NCBI GenBank assembly: GCA_902491565.1
Contig: CABUIE010000011.1
Location: 16,207-80,206 of the forward strand
Direction: 5' to 3'
Origin: an uncultured Collinsella sp.
Lineage (GTDB): Bacteria; Actinomycetota; Coriobacteriia; Coriobacteriales; Coriobacteriaceae
Length of the DNA: 64,000 bases
Within the stretch, counting starts at the first letter, position 1, and each line of letters begins with the position of its first letter. Both the position numbers and the translations under genes were made by a program. Positions 1 through 8,878 of this stretch are shown here, piece by piece. The notes beneath the pieces are model-generated. The model was not told the DNA's origin. It saw nothing but the letters and a program-made list of their open reading frames with translations, and did no database searches.

Positions 1-7
1 GAACATT

Positions 8-82
8 TGGTGGGCGTTAGAAGATTTGAACTTCTGACCTCTTCCGTGTCAGGGAAGCGCTCTCCCCCTGAGCTAAACGCCC
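8..82 (-). tRNA. tRNA-Val (anticodon GAC)
   Basis: On the minus strand a full cloverleaf can be drawn. The acceptor arms are GGGCGTT and AACGCCC, the anticodon stem is CTTCC/GGAAG around loop CTGACAC, which gives anticodon GAC. The discriminator A is followed by an encoded CCA (positions 10-8). The downstream side lies outside the window, so its terminator cannot be seen. Confidence 0.96.
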
Positions 83-111
83 GATCAAGGGTGCGCAAGC
101 GCGCAAGGGAT

Positions 112-140
112 AATATAACGGAGCCTGAACTCGGTGGCAA
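112..140 (-). promoter_or_regulatory. Promoter of tRNA-Val
   Basis: Read on the minus strand there is a -35 TTGCCA (140-135), a 17-bp spacer and a -10 TATATT (117-112), about 30 bp upstream of the tRNA. The same TTGnCC-like layout recurs before the other tRNA genes in the window. The remaining 141-371 gap shows only a small TTGTCC/GGACAA hairpin (280-302) and no gene. Confidence 0.7.
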
Positions 141-371
141 GAACATTTTTAAAAATCGCTTACATTGTGGAATTCGGGGGCTTTGGCGTATCCATCTCAA
201 AAGAGCCTGCTGCCGCGATTTGGCTGTCGCATAATGCAAGGCCATTGCGGTATCGAGCTATGGAAAGACGCCTGCGGAATTGTCCTACCGATAAGCGGAC
301 AAGCCTCCAGCTGATGACTTCGCCGTGGTAAGGTAAGCCGAATTGTTTCCAGGCTGTTTCGGGGGAGTGGA

Positions 372-1394
372 ATGAGCAAAGAGTGTGTCGAGCAGGTCGA
401 AGGCGCAGGGGCTTCGGTGCCGATGACCGATATATCGAACATTGATGTGCCCGAGGGCACCGACGAGCTCAGCCGTAGCACCCGCCGCGCCTGGCGCGAG
501 CGCCTTAACGATGCGTCGTCGCGCAAGATGATCACGGGCGTCTTGGCTACGCTGGTGGGCGGTTCGTTTTGGGGCTTCTCGGGCACCAGCGCGAGCTTTC
601 TGTTCGATACCTACCACGTCGACACCTTGTGGCTTATGAGCGTACGTCAGATTCTCGCCGGTCTACTCTTTATGGCCGTGGTTGTTACGCGCGACCGCGA
701 GCGCCTGATTAAGCTCTGGACCACACCCGCCGATCGCAAGCAGCTGCTGCTCTTTACCGCCTTTGGCCTGCTGTTCAACCAGTTTTGCTATCTTTCGGCC
801 GTGCGCCTGACGAACGCCGGAACCGCGACGGTGCTCCAGTGCCTGCAGCTCGTTATCATCATGGGCTACACCTGCGTGATCGATCGCCGCATGCCACGTA
901 CTCGCGAAGTCATCGGCATTGGCCTAGCTCTGGGTGGAACCTTTTTAATCGCCACCGGCGGCGACCCCACCAGCCTGAATATCTCGCCGCTTGGCCTGGC
1001 AGCAGGTCTTATGTGTGCGGTCAGCGCCGCGTGTATGGCGGTGATTCCCGCCAAGATCCTGCCCGAATACGGTAGCCCCATCGTCACGGGCTCGGCAATG
1101 CTCACGGCGGGCGTGGTTTCATGTGTCTTCGTGCGGCCCTGGGCGCATATGCCGGCGCTCGACGCTGCCGGCATCGAGGCGCTCGCGGTGTTCGTGGTTA
1201 TCGGCTCGTTTTTTGCTTACATGCTTTATATGCAGGGCGTTAAGGACATCGGCTCGGTGCGCGCGAGCCTCATCGGAACTGTGGAGCCGGTTTCGGCGAC
1301 TATCACCAGCGCCGTTATGCTGGGCACGGTGTTTTTGCCGACCGACCTTATCGGCTTTGCCATGATCATCGTGATGATGTTCCTCACGGTGTAG
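372..1394 (+). CDS. EamA/DMT-family transporter
   Basis: The 340-residue protein has about ten hydrophobic segments and a roughly 50-residue hydrophilic N-terminal tail. It shows the two-repeat pattern of the drug/metabolite transporter superfamily: GGSFWGFSGTSASF near residue 63 and ASLIGTVEPVSATITSAVML near the C-terminus, a hallmark of the second EamA domain. It should act in the cytoplasmic membrane as an exporter or importer of a small metabolite; the substrate cannot be read from sequence. The ATG at 372 follows a GGGGGAG Shine-Dalgarno. It is monocistronic, with tRNA-Val divergent upstream and the DUF4012 gene about 150 bp downstream. Confidence 0.88.
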   Translation: MSKECVEQVEGAGASVPMTDISNIDVPEGTDELSRSTRRAWRERLNDASSRKMITGVLATLVGGSFWGFSGTSASFLFDTYHVDTLWLMSVRQILAGLLFMAVVVTRDRERLIKLWTTPADRKQLLLFTAFGLLFNQFCYLSAVRLTNAGTATVLQCLQLVIIMGYTCVIDRRMPRTREVIGIGLALGGTFLIATGGDPTSLNISPLGLAAGLMCAVSAACMAVIPAKILPEYGSPIVTGSAMLTAGVVSCVFVRPWAHMPALDAAGIEALAVFVVIGSFFAYMLYMQGVKDIGSVRASLIGTVEPVSATITSAVMLGTVFLPTDLIGFAMIIVMMFLTV

Positions 1395-1543
1395 CTGGCG
1401 CCGCCGCCAAGACAGAAAAGGTGTTGTGCCGCATTTTCGCCAATTGACGTCCGTGTCTGGAGTTTAGCTGTCGATGCCCAAAATGCCATAAACTAGTAAC
1501 GTTATGGACTTTTTCATTGCGACTCAATTGCGAGGATTTCTTT

Positions 1544-3856
1544 ATGGCTGGTAATCACTTTAAGGGCAGCGATAGCGGCCGTCCTGCAGTTCCGCCGCGT
1601 CCGAACGGGGCTGGTAAGGCCGGCACGCCGGGCGGCGCTGGACAGGGCGGTTCCGGTAAGCGCGTGTCCCCGGGCGAGACGGCGATGTTTACCGCTCTGT
1701 ACGAGCAGTCTCAAAAGGCAAAAAAGACCGGCCGTGCAAGAGGGAATGTCTTTGCGGGCGGTGCAACCTCCGCGTCGCAGCCGATCGGGGCTCCTTCGGT
1801 ACCCGCGAACAACGCGGGTGCTGCCAACGCCGCGAATGCCGCCGGCAACGTTAATGCCGGCAAGGCCGCCAACAATACTCCCTCTGCCGGTGGCGCGGGG
1901 CTTACGGGTAACCTTGGCACGATTTACACCGGCGCCTCCGAGACTGGCACGTTCGCCCGCCTGGATGATAGCGGTGCCGAGTTTGCGGGCTCGGGTTCCA
2001 AGGAAGATTATTACGATTTTGGCTTGAACTACGGTAGCGACGCTTCGTCGAGTTCGACCTCTGACGGTCTGGTCCGTCATCGTCATCGCAAGGGCGAGCG
2101 CAAAAAGCGTCACACCGGCGCCATTATTGCCGCTGTAGTCGCGGTGCTTCTCGTTGCGCTTGGCGCAAGCGGCTTTATGCTGCTTAACTCGGCAAAGACC
2201 GTAAAGAGCGAAGCGAAGGAGGCTGTCGAGATCGTCGGTGGCCTTAAGGACAAGGTCACGTCGGGCGATTTTTCGACGCTGCCTGACGACGCGAAGAAGA
2301 TCGATGAGCTCTGTAACAGCATGAAGGCGAAGACCTCGAGCCCGCTGTGGGCGGCGGCTTCGTTTATCCCGGTGTATGGCAGCGATATCAATGCGGCCCG
2401 CACCATGATCGACGCCCTGTCCGATGTCTCGAGCAATGCGCTGGTTCCCATGGCCGATAACCTTTCGCAGGCTACGCCCGGCAAGCTGTTCCAGGACGGC
2501 TTGATTAACGTGTCCGCGCTGCAGGCGGTCGCCGATTCGCTTTCCAGCAGCTCGAAGGTGTTCAAGAGCGCCAACGAGAAGGTCCAGGGCATTGGCGATA
2601 CTCATATTTCCCAGGTGACCGAGCTGGTCGATAAGGCCAAGGACGGCTTTGCCACCCTCAACGGTGCGGTTGACGCGGCGGAGAAGGTCGCCCCCGTCCT
2701 CCCCCAGATGCTCGGCGCCAACGGCCAGACGCGCAACTACCTTGTGTACGCCATGAACAACGTCGAGATTCGTGCTTGCGGCGGCTTTGGCGGTTCGCAG
2801 GGCCTGATTTCGGTCACCGACGGCCAGATGTCGATTGGCGAGTTTGTTCCCCGCATTGGACTCAGCGAGGATGAGGCAGTCGAGAGCGTCGACGAAGAGG
2901 ATGAGGCGCTGTTCGGCAACCACAGCAACCTGTACAACTCGGGCAATACCTATTCGCCTGATTGGCCCCGCAACTCGCAGCGTGTCGCCGCGCTGTGGAA
3001 GTCCCAGTATGGGCAGGACGTTGACGGCGTCGTGGGTATCGACCCGGTGTTCCTGCAGTATCTGCTGGGCCTGGTCGGTAACGTGTCGCTGCCCGACGGA
3101 ACGGTTGTCGACGGCACCAACGCCGCAAAGGTCCTCATGCACGATGTGTACTGGAACTATCCGGTCGAGGAGTCGGACGGCATCTTTGCATCCGTTGCCA
3201 GCGCTGCCTTCGACAAGATTCTCGGTGGCATCGGTGACGTCGACGTTACAAAGCTTGTCGGTGCATTCGAGCGCGGTGCCGAAGAGGGCCGTCTGATTGC
3301 TTGGATGAGAAACGATGATGAGCAGAATGCCATCAAAGAGACGGGCATTGACGCCTCGCTGCCCGATCCGGATGATCCGAGTGCCGATCCCGTTGCCGGC
3401 GTTTACTTTAACAACCTGAGCTTTTCCAAGCTCGACTGGTATCTGAACGCCGACACGCAGATTGGCCAGGGCGTGAAGAACGGCGACGGCACGTGTTCCT
3501 ATCGCATCACCGTTACCCTGACGAACATCATGACGCAGGAGGAGGCCGGCAAGCTGCCCGACTACGTCGCGGCGAGCGCGCCCGATGCCGCGCGCGACGA
3601 CGAGCGTCTGAATGTCTCACTGTTTGCCCCGACGGGCGGCAACATCAGTGACCTTACGGTTGAGGGCACCCAGTTTGGTCTTGGCGCCGCTACGTGGCAT
3701 GGAATCCCCTTCTATTCGGGTACCGTTGACCTGCATGCTGGCGAGACGACGACGATCACGTATACGCTGACCACGTCGGCCGAGGCGGGGGACAAGCCGC
3801 TTACACTGCGTCAGACTCCTACATGCCAGGCGGCTCGCGACAGCGCGTCGGCGTAG
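1544..3856 (+). CDS. DUF4012 domain membrane protein
   Basis: The protein has 770 residues. I chose ATG 1544 (MAGNHFKGSD) because a GAGG motif sits 9 bp upstream; a TTG at 1517 would only add nine residues. An N-terminal ~190-residue low-complexity cytoplasmic region rich in Gly, Ala, Asn and Pro ends in a basic stretch (RHRHRKGERKKRH). A single membrane anchor follows (about residues 196-216), then a large extracellular part. The segment containing NYLVYAMNNVEIRACGGFGG is typical of DUF4012, a family common in actinobacterial cell envelopes with no proven function. An envelope role is inferred; it sits just before glmM, a peptidoglycan precursor gene, but a terminator separates them. Confidence 0.82.
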   Translation: MAGNHFKGSDSGRPAVPPRPNGAGKAGTPGGAGQGGSGKRVSPGETAMFTALYEQSQKAKKTGRARGNVFAGGATSASQPIGAPSVPANNAGAANAANAAGNVNAGKAANNTPSAGGAGLTGNLGTIYTGASETGTFARLDDSGAEFAGSGSKEDYYDFGLNYGSDASSSSTSDGLVRHRHRKGERKKRHTGAIIAAVVAVLLVALGASGFMLLNSAKTVKSEAKEAVEIVGGLKDKVTSGDFSTLPDDAKKIDELCNSMKAKTSSPLWAAASFIPVYGSDINAARTMIDALSDVSSNALVPMADNLSQATPGKLFQDGLINVSALQAVADSLSSSSKVFKSANEKVQGIGDTHISQVTELVDKAKDGFATLNGAVDAAEKVAPVLPQMLGANGQTRNYLVYAMNNVEIRACGGFGGSQGLISVTDGQMSIGEFVPRIGLSEDEAVESVDEEDEALFGNHSNLYNSGNTYSPDWPRNSQRVAALWKSQYGQDVDGVVGIDPVFLQYLLGLVGNVSLPDGTVVDGTNAAKVLMHDVYWNYPVEESDGIFASVASAAFDKILGGIGDVDVTKLVGAFERGAEEGRLIAWMRNDDEQNAIKETGIDASLPDPDDPSADPVAGVYFNNLSFSKLDWYLNADTQIGQGVKNGDGTCSYRITVTLTNIMTQEEAGKLPDYVAASAPDAARDDERLNVSLFAPTGGNISDLTVEGTQFGLGAATWHGIPFYSGTVDLHAGETTTITYTLTTSAEAGDKPLTLRQTPTCQAARDSASA

Positions 3857-3893
3857 GGTTTTTCTGGTAGCGCAGATAATCGAGTACCATTTT

Positions 3894-3924
3894 GGGGCGG
3901 ACAGGCAATCTGTCCGCCCCTATT
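3894..3924 (+). terminator. Terminator between the DUF4012 gene and glmM
   Basis: A perfect 11-bp stem GGGGCGGACAG (3894-3904) and CTGTCCGCCCC (3910-3920) with a 5-base loop is followed by TATTTT. It ends only about 10 bases before the glmM ribosome-binding site, so it could also act as an attenuator for glmM. Confidence 0.75.
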
Positions 3925-3939
3925 TTGTAAGGAGAGCGC

Positions 3940-5271
3940 ATGAAGTACTTTGGCACCGACGGCTTTCGCGGTGAGGCCAACGTTGGGCTGACGGTAGAGC
4001 ACGCTTATAAGATTGGCCGTTTTGTGGGCTGGTATTACGGCGCCAACCGCAGTGCTAAGGCGCGCGTCATCGTGGGCAAGGACACGCGTCGCTCGAGCTA
4101 TATGTTTGAGGCGGCGCTGGTGAGCGGCCTGGTCGCGAGCGGCGCGGACGCCTACATGCTGCACGTGATCCCGACGCCGGGCGTGGCGCATCAGACCGTG
4201 GAGGGCTGCTTCGATTGCGGCATCATGATCAGTGCGAGCCACAACCCGTTTTGCGATAACGGCATTAAGCTCGTCAACAGCGATGGCTTTAAGATGGACG
4301 AGGACGTGCTGGAGCTCATCGAGGACTACATCGATGGCAAGAGCGAAGTTCCGCTGGCCACGGGCAACCACATCGGTGCCACGGTGGACTACATGCAGGG
4401 CCGCAACCGCTACATTGCTTCGCTCATCGCCAGCGCGAACTTTTCGCTGCAGGGCGTCAAGATCGGTATTGACTGCGCCAACGGCTCGGCTTCCTCGGTG
4501 GCCAAGCCGGTGTTTGACGCGCTGGGCGCCGACGTGCGCGTGATCAATGCCGCGCCTGATGGTTTTAACATCAACGTCGACTGCGGCTCCACGCATATGG
4601 AGCGCCTACAACGCCACGTGGTGGAGCAGGGCCTGGACGTGGGCTTTGCCTACGACGGCGATGCCGACCGCTGCCTGGCCGTGGATGAGCGCGGTCGCAT
4701 GGTAGACGGCGACCAGATCCTGTACGTGTGCGGCGTGTATCTGAACAAGCACGGGCGACTCTCGGGCGGTACCGTGGTGCCGACGATTGCCAGCAACTTT
4801 GGCCTGGTCAAGTCGCTGGAGCTTGCCGGTCTGAGCGCCGTGACCAGCGGCGTGGGCGACCGTCACGTGTATGCCAAGATGCGCGAGGGCGGCTACAGCT
4901 TGGGCGGCGAGCAGACGGGCCATACGATCTTTGGCGATATCGAGCGCACGGGCGACGGCATTATGACTTCGCTGCGCGTGATGGAAGTGATTCGTGCCGA
5001 GCGCGAGACGCTCTCGCAGCTCACGGCTCCGTGCAAGCTGCTGCCGCAGGCGCAGGTGGCCGTGCACGTGGCGGACAAGGACGCCGCGCTCGAGAACATG
5101 GGCGTGCAGAACGCCATCGCCGAGGCCGAGGCCGCGCTGGCAGGCGAGGGCCGCGTACTGGTGCGCAAGAGCGGAACCGAGTCGGTGATCCGCGTTTTGG
5201 CCGAAGCCCCCGACCAAGCCGCCGCCGACGCCGCCATGAAGCGCATCGCAAGCGCTCTGGAAGCTTTTTAG
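3940..5271 (+). CDS. glmM: Phosphoglucosamine mutase
   Basis: This 443-residue cytoplasmic enzyme converts glucosamine-6-phosphate to glucosamine-1-phosphate for UDP-GlcNAc and cell wall synthesis. It starts MKYFGTDGFRG as GlmM proteins do. The phosphoserine loop ISASHNP lies around residue 100, the metal-binding loop YDGDADRC around residue 237, a sugar-binding GGEQTGH around residue 321 and the phosphate-binding RKSGTES near residue 409. Length is normal for the family. ATG 3940 follows AAGGAGAG. It appears monocistronic, with terminators on both sides. Confidence 0.96.
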   Translation: MKYFGTDGFRGEANVGLTVEHAYKIGRFVGWYYGANRSAKARVIVGKDTRRSSYMFEAALVSGLVASGADAYMLHVIPTPGVAHQTVEGCFDCGIMISASHNPFCDNGIKLVNSDGFKMDEDVLELIEDYIDGKSEVPLATGNHIGATVDYMQGRNRYIASLIASANFSLQGVKIGIDCANGSASSVAKPVFDALGADVRVINAAPDGFNINVDCGSTHMERLQRHVVEQGLDVGFAYDGDADRCLAVDERGRMVDGDQILYVCGVYLNKHGRLSGGTVVPTIASNFGLVKSLELAGLSAVTSGVGDRHVYAKMREGGYSLGGEQTGHTIFGDIERTGDGIMTSLRVMEVIRAERETLSQLTAPCKLLPQAQVAVHVADKDAALENMGVQNAIAEAEAALAGEGRVLVRKSGTESVIRVLAEAPDQAAADAAMKRIASALEAF

Positions 5272-5376
5272 TTACGCGGTTTTACCAAACCGCGTAACTG
5301 CTCGACGCTGCAAACGGCCCCAAGCGGCAGTCTGACGTTCAATTTCAAGGGCGCGACCAGAAGGTCAGCGCCCTTT
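5270..5376 (+). terminator. Two tandem hairpins after glmM
   Basis: The first hairpin is a perfect 13-bp stem (5270-5282 with 5287-5299) whose left arm begins inside the glmM stop codon; it lacks a T-run. The second pairs AAGGGCGC-GACC (5347-5358) with GGTC-GCGCCCTT (5363-5375) with one bulged base and is followed by a short T-run. Together they probably end glmM transcription. Confidence 0.65.
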
Positions 5377-5473
5377 CATTTCACGTCACCTTGCTCGCTT
5401 AGGGTCGTTTTCGCTGACGTTGCCAAGACATTAGCGTCAACGAACTAGTCATTGGGTACCTAGTTATTGGGTG

Positions 5474-5514
5474 AAAAAAGGGGACGCTGCGGATTGGTTC
5501 CGCGGCGCCCCCTT
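5474..5514 (-). terminator. Terminator of the M32 carboxypeptidase gene
   Basis: Read on the minus strand a GC-rich stem (GGGGGCGCCGCGG with CCGCAGCGTCCCC, imperfect) is followed by TTTTTT (5479-5474), directly after the stop codon of the minus-strand peptidase gene. Confidence 0.8.
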
Positions 5515-5537
5515 TGCGTTGGCGTGTCGGTTATGCC

Positions 5538-7112
5538 TTACAGCTCGTAGAGCGTGGTGAACTTGTCCTGCAGGTAGCTGCAGTAGTAGCGGGCATCGAA
5601 CGCCATGCCGCAGGCGCCCTTGATGAGCTCCGGCGCGTCCTTGGCGCGGCCCCACTGCCAAATGCGCTCGCCCAGCCAGGCGCGGACGGGCGCCAGGTCG
5701 CCGCTCGCACAGGCGCCGTTAAGGTCGACACCGTCGCGGCACATGGCCGGCACAAACATGGCATCGTAGGCACTGCCCAGCGCATACGTAGGGAAGTAGC
5801 CAAACGAGCCGCCGCTCCAGTGCGTATCCTGCAGGCAACCACGCGTGTCGTCGGGAACGGAAATGCCCAGGTACTCGTTCATAAAGCGATTCCAAAGCGC
5901 GGGGATGTCCTTGGCCGTGGCCTCGCCGGCAAACAGCATGCGCTCGATCTCGTAGCGCACCATAACGTGCAGCGGATAGGTGAGCTCGTCGGCCTCGGTG
6001 CGGATCAGCGAAGGCTGCGCGATGTTCACGGCGTGGTAGAGCGTGTCCTCGTCGACGTCGCCGTAGACCTCGGGTGCGTGGCGGCGCAGCACCTCGAGCA
6101 GCGGTCCCATAAAGGCGCGGCTGCGACCCACGGTGTTCTCGAAAAAGCGGCTCTGGCTCTCGTGGATGCCCATGGAGGTGCCACCCTCCAGGCACGTGCG
6201 CGCATAGGCGGGGTTCACGCCCAGCTCGTACATGGCGTGACCTGCCTCATGGATGATGCTGAAGACGTTGGAGATACAGTCGTTCTCGTAGATGTGCGTC
6301 GCGATGCGCGCATCGCCCACGGCAAAGCCCTCGCTAAACGGATGCTCGGTAAAGGCAAGCGTGGTGTCGTCCAGGTTCAGGCCGACGAGCTTCATGAGGT
6401 CGAAGCTCATGGCGCGCTGGGCGGCCTCGGGCACGCGGGCGTGCAAAAAGTCGGCAGCGGGCTGCTGGCCGCGCTCGCCGATGGCGTGCACGAGCGGCAC
6501 GACCGTCGCCTTGACCTCATCGCAAAACGCATCGAAGCTCTTGGCGGAAAGGCCGCGCTCGTACTGGTCGAGCCAAACATCGTATGGGTCGCGCTTGGGG
6601 TCCATGAGCTCGGCCTGATGCTTAAGTTGGGCGACGATTCTATCCACATAGGGCTCAAAGCTCGCCCAGTCATTGGCCGTCTTGGCTTTGTGCCACACGG
6701 CATCGGCCTCGCAGGTGAGCCTGGTCCAGGCCTCGGCCTCCTCGGTGGGGATGACGCTTGCCTCGCGCTGGTCACGGCCGAGCACGCGGATCTCGTCGAG
6801 CAGCTGCGGGTCGTTGATCTTGCCGCCGACGACGGTCTCGCGCGTCAGCGAGCGTACGAGCTCAACGGACTTTTCGCTGGTCAGGAGCTTATGGTGCTCG
6901 CCGGCAAGGGTGCCCATGGCATCGGCGCGCGCTGCGGCGCCGTTGGCGGGGGCAATGGTCGCGCCGTCAAACTCGGCAATCTTGAGCAGGTACTCGCGGG
7001 TCCACAGCTTGCCCTCGAGCTTGCGGAATTTTTTGACGGTCTTATCGACCTTCATGCCTTTGGGCGTCTTGCCCGCTGCGGGCTCTGCCTTCTTATCGTG
7101 TTTCTTTCCCAT
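5538..7112 (-). CDS. M32-family metallocarboxypeptidase
   Basis: The 524-residue protein matches the M32 (Taq/Pfu carboxypeptidase) family over its full length. It has the zinc motif HEAGHAMYE (HExxH) with the downstream glutamate context GIHESQSRFFEN, and the family motif RTEADELTYPLHVMVRYE. It should remove C-terminal residues from peptides in the cytoplasm. The start is ATG at 7112 (MGKKHDKK), preceded by AAGGAT; an upstream in-frame ATG at 7157 has no clear ribosome-binding site. The first ~30 residues are Lys-rich and not part of the usual fold. It is monocistronic and divergent from the pheS leader. Confidence 0.93.
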   Translation of the reverse strand: MGKKHDKKAEPAAGKTPKGMKVDKTVKKFRKLEGKLWTREYLLKIAEFDGATIAPANGAAARADAMGTLAGEHHKLLTSEKSVELVRSLTRETVVGGKINDPQLLDEIRVLGRDQREASVIPTEEAEAWTRLTCEADAVWHKAKTANDWASFEPYVDRIVAQLKHQAELMDPKRDPYDVWLDQYERGLSAKSFDAFCDEVKATVVPLVHAIGERGQQPAADFLHARVPEAAQRAMSFDLMKLVGLNLDDTTLAFTEHPFSEGFAVGDARIATHIYENDCISNVFSIIHEAGHAMYELGVNPAYARTCLEGGTSMGIHESQSRFFENTVGRSRAFMGPLLEVLRRHAPEVYGDVDEDTLYHAVNIAQPSLIRTEADELTYPLHVMVRYEIERMLFAGEATAKDIPALWNRFMNEYLGISVPDDTRGCLQDTHWSGGSFGYFPTYALGSAYDAMFVPAMCRDGVDLNGACASGDLAPVRAWLGERIWQWGRAKDAPELIKGACGMAFDARYYCSYLQDKFTTLYEL

Positions 7113-7243
7113 ACCATATCCTTGATCTCGCGAGCCGAGCGCCACAGATGGGCGCACGGCCAGTTTGCACAGCTACCTGCCTTGTACCCAGCACGAACAA
7201 AACGGAACGCGGCGATACGCTCACACAATGTGGTATCCTATAG

Positions 7244-7531
7244 CCCAATGCGTTGACGGAGAGGGTTTTGCCCGCCGCGTCGCCGGCAAGAGAGGGAAGG
7301 TCATGGGCTGCAAGCCTTCCTGCGGTGGCAAGGGCCAAGCGTTCACTCCCGAGCAGCGACCTCAACGGGCGCGCGGCCAGCGGCGGCGATGTCCCAGTAG
7401 GGAAGCCGTGAGCCTCGCGACAAGGGGCAAAGAGTGGGCGCGGCGGGCCAGACATCCGCCGGGTCAAACAAGGTGGTACCGCGGAATTCAACCGTCCTTG
7501 GGCAATGCACATGCCCGAGGGCGGTTTTTTT
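7244..7531 (+). promoter_or_regulatory. T-box leader (tRNA-Phe sensing) of pheST
   Basis: The long leader before pheS carries the T-box core AGGTGGTACCGCG (7472-7483) that pairs with an uncharged tRNA acceptor end. It is followed by a terminator with stem CCGTCCTTGGGCA (7492-7504) and TGCCCGAGGGCGG (about 7512-7524) and seven T. Upstream, the candidate specifier codon is TTC (7342-7344) in the context GCGTTCACTCCCGAG, matching phenylalanine. Uncharged tRNA-Phe would favour the antiterminator and switch on pheST. The exact stem I borders are not certain by eye. Confidence 0.9.
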
Positions 7532-7617
7532 GTTACCGAACCGGGCCGCGTTTTCGCAACGTCAGACGGCGGCAGCCGCCTCGGCAAGCGGGGAGCGCGA
7601 GAGACGAAAGGGAAGAC

Positions 7618-8694
7618 ATGAGTCTGATTGATGATCTGGTCAAACTCGAGGAAGAGGCCAAGGAGCTCGTCGCAGGTGCCGACGACGCCGCCAAGCTCGA
7701 GGCTGCGCGCGTTGAGCTGCTCGGTCGCAAGGGCCGTATCACCGGCCTGATGCGTATGATGGGCAAGCTCGCCCCCGAGGATCGTCCCATGATGGGCAAA
7801 CGCGCCAACGAGATGCGCCAGCTGATCGAGGGCATGCTCGACGAGCGCACCACCGAGATGAAGGCCGCCGCCCTCAAGCACGCACTCGAGCACGAGGCCG
7901 TCGACATCACGCTGCCGGGCATCCGTCCGCAGATCGGTCACCAGCACCTGATCAAGCAGATCATCGAGGAGGCCGAGGACATCTTCTGCGGCATCGGCTA
8001 CACCGTCGAGTCCGGCCCTATGGTCGATACCTCCTACTACAACTTCACCGCGCTCAACGCGCCCATGGATCACCCGAGCCGCTCGGCTCGCGACACGTTC
8101 TATGTGGTCGACAACAACCCCGGCAGCGTCGCGCATCCCGAGGCTCACGCTCACGGCGAGTCCGACGTGCTGCTGCGCACCCAGACCTCGGGCGTGCAGA
8201 TCCACACCATGGAGTCGCAAAAGCCGCCCATCTACATGATCTGCCCGGGCACCGTCTACCGTCCCGACACGGCCGACGCCTGCCACCTGCCGCAGTTCAA
8301 TCAGATCGAGGGCCTGGTCGTCGACGAGGGTATCACCTTTGGCGATCTTAAGGGCACGCTCGACTACTTTGTTAAGTGCATGTTTGGCGAGGACCGCAAG
8401 ACGCGCTACCGCCCGCACTTCTTCCCCTTTACCGAGCCGAGCTGCGAGGTGGACGTGAGCTGCCACGTGTGCGGCGGCAAGGGCTGCAACTTCTGCAAGC
8501 ACAGCGGCTGGATTGAGATCCTGGGCTGCGGCATGGTCGACCCCAACGTTCTGATCAACTGCGGCATCGACCCCGAGAAGTACACCGGCTTCGCCTTTGG
8601 TATTGGCGCCGAGCGCGTCGCGGCACTGCGCTACGACTTGCCTGACCTTAGAACTCTCATGACTGGCGATATGCGCTTCTTGAATCAGTTCTAG
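7618..8694 (+). CDS. pheS: Phenylalanine--tRNA ligase alpha subunit
   Basis: This 358-residue protein is the catalytic alpha chain of the alpha2-beta2 enzyme that charges tRNA-Phe. Class II signatures are present: motif 2 around TRYRPHFFPFTEPS and motif 3 GFAFGIGAERVAALRY near the C-terminus. It has four close cysteines (CHVCGGKGCNFC), a metal-knuckle-like insertion also known in other bacterial PheS proteins. ATG 7618 follows GGGAAG; the reading frame stays open far upstream through the T-box leader, but that part is RNA, not protein. pheT follows after a 184-bp gap in the same operon. Confidence 0.97.
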   Translation: MSLIDDLVKLEEEAKELVAGADDAAKLEAARVELLGRKGRITGLMRMMGKLAPEDRPMMGKRANEMRQLIEGMLDERTTEMKAAALKHALEHEAVDITLPGIRPQIGHQHLIKQIIEEAEDIFCGIGYTVESGPMVDTSYYNFTALNAPMDHPSRSARDTFYVVDNNPGSVAHPEAHAHGESDVLLRTQTSGVQIHTMESQKPPIYMICPGTVYRPDTADACHLPQFNQIEGLVVDEGITFGDLKGTLDYFVKCMFGEDRKTRYRPHFFPFTEPSCEVDVSCHVCGGKGCNFCKHSGWIEILGCGMVDPNVLINCGIDPEKYTGFAFGIGAERVAALRYDLPDLRTLMTGDMRFLNQF

Positions 8695-8878
8695 GCTGCG
8701 GCTTGCCCAAGCACGACACCTCGGCGCTCATTCGTCGCTTGCGTACCAAAGTACGCGGCGCTCCTCTTTCGGGCCGATCTGCCGCACTTGGACAACCCTC
8801 GCTTTGTAAGGAATGTTCACAAAGTTGAAGTTTCCACCTGCATCTCTTCGCAGGCTTTCAGTATGAAAGGAGAGCTAG
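8695..8878 (+). repeat. Hairpin-rich spacer between pheS and pheT
   Basis: The gap is unusually long for a pheST operon. It contains TTGCCCAAG and, about 95 bp later, the near-complement CTTGGACAA. Nested inside is GCGTAC/GTACGC (around 8740-8756). A second hairpin CCTGC/GCAGG lies close to the pheT ribosome-binding site. No ORF is supported. It looks like an intergenic palindromic repeat or a processing/attenuation site. Confidence 0.45.

Noticed and set aside
7165..7617. N-terminal extension of PheS through the upstream open frame
   Set aside because: The region contains a T-box core and terminator; the normal PheS start with its own ribosome-binding site is at 7618.
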